The notes beneath the pieces were generated by a model, which made no database searches, was not told where the DNA came from, and saw nothing but the letters and a program-made list of their open reading frames with translations. A stretch of DNA of 64,000 nucleotides from Diploscapter coronatus (lineage: Eukaryota > Nematoda > Chromadorea > Rhabditida > Rhabditidae), in NCBI GenBank assembly GCA_964036155.1, contig OZ038423.1, positions 42,919,249-42,983,248 of the forward strand. The letters are read 5' to 3'. The position numbers and the translations under genes are program-made. This document shows, piece by piece, positions 61,568 to 64,000 of the stretch. The stretch's first letter is position 1; each line of letters starts with the position of its first letter.

Positions 61568-64000
61568 CTAAAGTCTTTGATAGTTCTTCCGTTTTTCATA
61601 CGCGTAAAATCTCATGATTGCGAAAGGAATGAACACTAGAAAGCATAGAACTACAGCTAGTAAAATGGGGAATTCTGAAAGTTTTTCTTCAAAAATTTAA
61701 ATAAATCAGAAGTTCAGACCAAATGAACTGCTTTCGAAATCAATTATTCTCGCTTTAATAGTGTTCTGCCGCAATTCCACATTCCTTCGATAATCGACGT
61801 AGTCAGTTAGAATTTGATAGAACTCATGTAAAGAGGGCAATGATTTGTCAAATGCTATGTTCGAATTCGTATAATGAGCGACTAGAATTAGAATATTCGA
61901 AAAAATCGACAATTTTGAGGAAAACATACCCACACCATACGGTACAGCTTCAATGGGGAAACAATCCAGTCTTGGTGGATAATCGGATCGAGTTTCAAAA
62001 CCTTCTCCCAGTCTAAACATCAGATTCAAATATTTGAATTAAAAAACTGTACTTTCGAAACTTGAGAGCCTTGAAAGAAGTTCTATTTATTTAGCAGAAA
62101 TTAATGATTGATTATATTTTGTAAGTTTTCTTTCTTTTTATGTAAAAACTTACTGAAGCGTGTAATTGTTCCAAAATTCGTGAGCGCTTCGATGGAAATC
62201 GTCTCGCATTTGAGGCATCGTGAAATTATCGTCGAAATCTGTGAAAATAAGTAATCTCCAAAAAACTATGTTCAACTTACACATATCGAAATAGTTCATC
62301 CTGCTCGAACTATACTTTGTCCACGTGTAAGGAGTGCTTTTGCTCGGATCACCATATCGAATAAAATTTGCAAAGAAACCTTCGAATTCATTCTCACAAA
62401 TTTGAAACTTTTGAAATTTACCTGTATAAACCCATTGAATTTTCCTGTCCTTCTCCGTGAAAATGACGTTACTGCTATTTGGCGTTTTTGATATGTATGT
62501 CTGAAGCCAAATCATTTTTCTCTGAAAGATATTTAGGAATTACGTAATCCTCAGCATGTGCAGGCGAAACTTCAGGAGTGTTATCGTACTTCGATGCTTG
62601 GCCGACTAGATTGTATGAAAAACTGAAGAAGATGAGTATTAGAATAAATAAAAAGATAATGCTACTTCCGGTAAAATTGATTGCCAAAGTCAGACTTGCA
62701 AATAAAATCCGCACCCACGGGTCGGGTGTCATTTTTGAGAGTACGGGTCCAAAATTTCAAATAAAATGCAGGTTGAGTCGGGGGTGCGGGTGTGAAAATT
62801 TCAAAAAAGTTGCAAGTTTGGTCAAAATCAATCTTTCAACTTCAACAACTTGGAATTTTCTCATTTGCAATGCTAAAAATTGAACTTATCCCGAAATTTA
62901 CATGTAAAGATAGACTCCTGCAGGCTCATTTGCACTAGCGATTGATGCAGAAAATCTGTAGTACAGAATATCGTCAGTCATTTCTTGAGGCATGTCTTAA
63001 GTGATGTTTGCTCAATCTTTCCTTCATTTTCAACTCACCTTTTCTCAGGTAATATTCAACACAAGCCTTGTCTACTGGGATAGTCTCCCTATATCCCATT
63101 AGCGTGGTGTATTTTGAGCAGAAATCCCTAACTCGTTCTTCAATTGGATTGCCATTTTCGTCCTGAGCTATTCTATAAATTTCCTAGTTTTCATTTAAAA
63201 ACGTTGATTCTCCTACTTCGTGTGCCTCGTTTCCTTTGCAACATTTCCCACTAAAGTAGGTTTGGGTGTTTGAAACTTTCGTCGATTGTAGAATGTATCG
63301 GTAATCAACTAAAACTACTCAAAGAATTATGTTTTCCGATCAAGGATAGAGACTAGATAAGTTATTTTACGTGATATTTAGATGCATAAAATCAAAAAAT
63401 CGAGCATTTTAAAGATAATAAATTAATCAGATAACCTCTCCATCCATGGCCAAAGAGTAGAAATCTTCAAGAGTCGTATTTGTGCTGACTTGAACATCAC
63501 GAATCTTCTGCCATGATTTTGATCTTGCACAACGCAACATCTGAAAAATTGTAATGATTTTCCTCACATTTCAAAACAAGCCTTGAAAATCCTTTGAGTA
63601 TTCGCAAAGACATTGATGCTTTTCGCGCATCCGATCTTCTTCATGATGATTTTTATGACCTCCTTGTTCGCAACTGAAAAATGGACTTATCATTCGAATT
63701 TCAAAATATCCTTACATTTTGAAGGCTCCGCGACGAGAGGAGGGCTCATCAAGATTTGCTTGTCGAAGAGGGGAGAAGACATTGGGGATAAAGAAAGCTG
63801 AATTTTCATGACGATTAATGGATGGAAATATTGAACACTTCTTGAAAGTAGCGAATTTGCGTTTTTGGTTAAGCAACTCTTCATTCTTCGACTAATCTAG
63901 AAAATTCCCACCACATCGACCAAATTTCCCCCGGAAGAATGGCCCATCAAAGTGACATCTAGTGGATTGCCGCCGAAAGTAGAAATTTCCTTCCTTATCC
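61568..64000 (-). CDS. membrane-anchored type B carboxylesterase, paralogue, 5' end outside window
   Basis: Exons seen: 63912-64000+, 63716-63797, 63582-63673, 63436-63540, 63217-63308, 63039-63172, 62902-62995, 62544-62622, 62422-62500, 62281-62379, 62154-62238, 61930-62012, 61720-61881, 61568-61674. Exon lengths largely equal those of the neighbour (105, 92, 134, 94, 79, 79, 99, 85, 107), so the two are tandem duplicates. The nucleophile motif GHSSGG and the histidine motif SPAHAED are intact. The C-terminus is again a helix (LLAVVLCFLVFIPFAIM) plus a basic tail. The exon ending at 63582 uses a GC donor (AAG/GCTTGT) instead of GT. The N-terminal third is beyond position 64000. Confidence 0.85.

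Overview
The window looks like a piece of a nematode nuclear genome. Genes are split into many small exons, introns are mostly about 45-80 bp with TTTTCAG or TTTTAG acceptors, and flanks are AT-rich. The gene content fits: a LET-502/ROCK-like kinase of LET-502 length, a DUF273-type glycosyltransferase relative, an astacin (NAS-type) protease, an F-box/kelch protein and membrane-tethered carboxylesterases. Exons were assembled by hand from reading frame, splice consensus and phase. For most loci the exons sum to a multiple of three and rebuild recognisable domains, so those models are strong.

Layout. 1-5.4 kb: a + strand formin-type FH3 protein without FH2. 7.2-7.8 kb: a 573-bp TA-flanked inverted-repeat element. 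7.9-9.9 kb (-): an Arg/Asp/Gly-rich disordered protein. 11.1-15.3 kb (+): a RING plus RanBP2 zinc-finger protein, followed at 15.5-18.1 kb by a membrane protein that may be its 3' part. 18.2-20.0 kb (-): a stray membrane-anchor exon, a foldback element and a catalytically incomplete DUF273 glycosyltransferase. 21.3-24.2 kb (+): a secreted Pro/Thr-rich protein spliced in frame onto a catechol O-methyltransferase domain. 24.4-26.1 kb (-): FEN1. 28.6-39.3 kb (-): a two-gene cluster, an INO80-N-terminus-like protein upstream of ROCK, with about 0.28 kb between the coding regions, which suggests an operon. 40.7-42.7 kb: a weak secreted-protein locus (+) and an F-box/kelch gene (-). 43.0-48.1 kb (-): a heme-peroxidase tail, a duplicated astacin exon and an intact 16-exon astacin/EGF/CUB protease with microexons. 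49.2-53.8 kb: a 4.65-kb palindromic element. 54.9-56.4 kb (+): a small secreted Thr/Cys-rich protein. 57.9-64.0 kb (-): two tandem carboxylesterases with C-terminal membrane anchors, the second running off the window.

The most striking feature is the density and variety of non-coding inverted-repeat DNA. At least six families lie in introns and intergenic gaps: TA-flanked mariner-like MITEs, foldbacks, a short-inverted-repeat family with four copies, and the large palindrome with two 1,324-bp arms that look near identical. A deletion-type relative of the palindrome arm lies 3.4 kb away. Several gene fragments sit beside these repeats. Housekeeping genes (ROCK, FEN1) are intact. Family-expanded surface and secreted genes (astacin, esterases, DUF273, mucin-like) show duplication, truncation or fusion.
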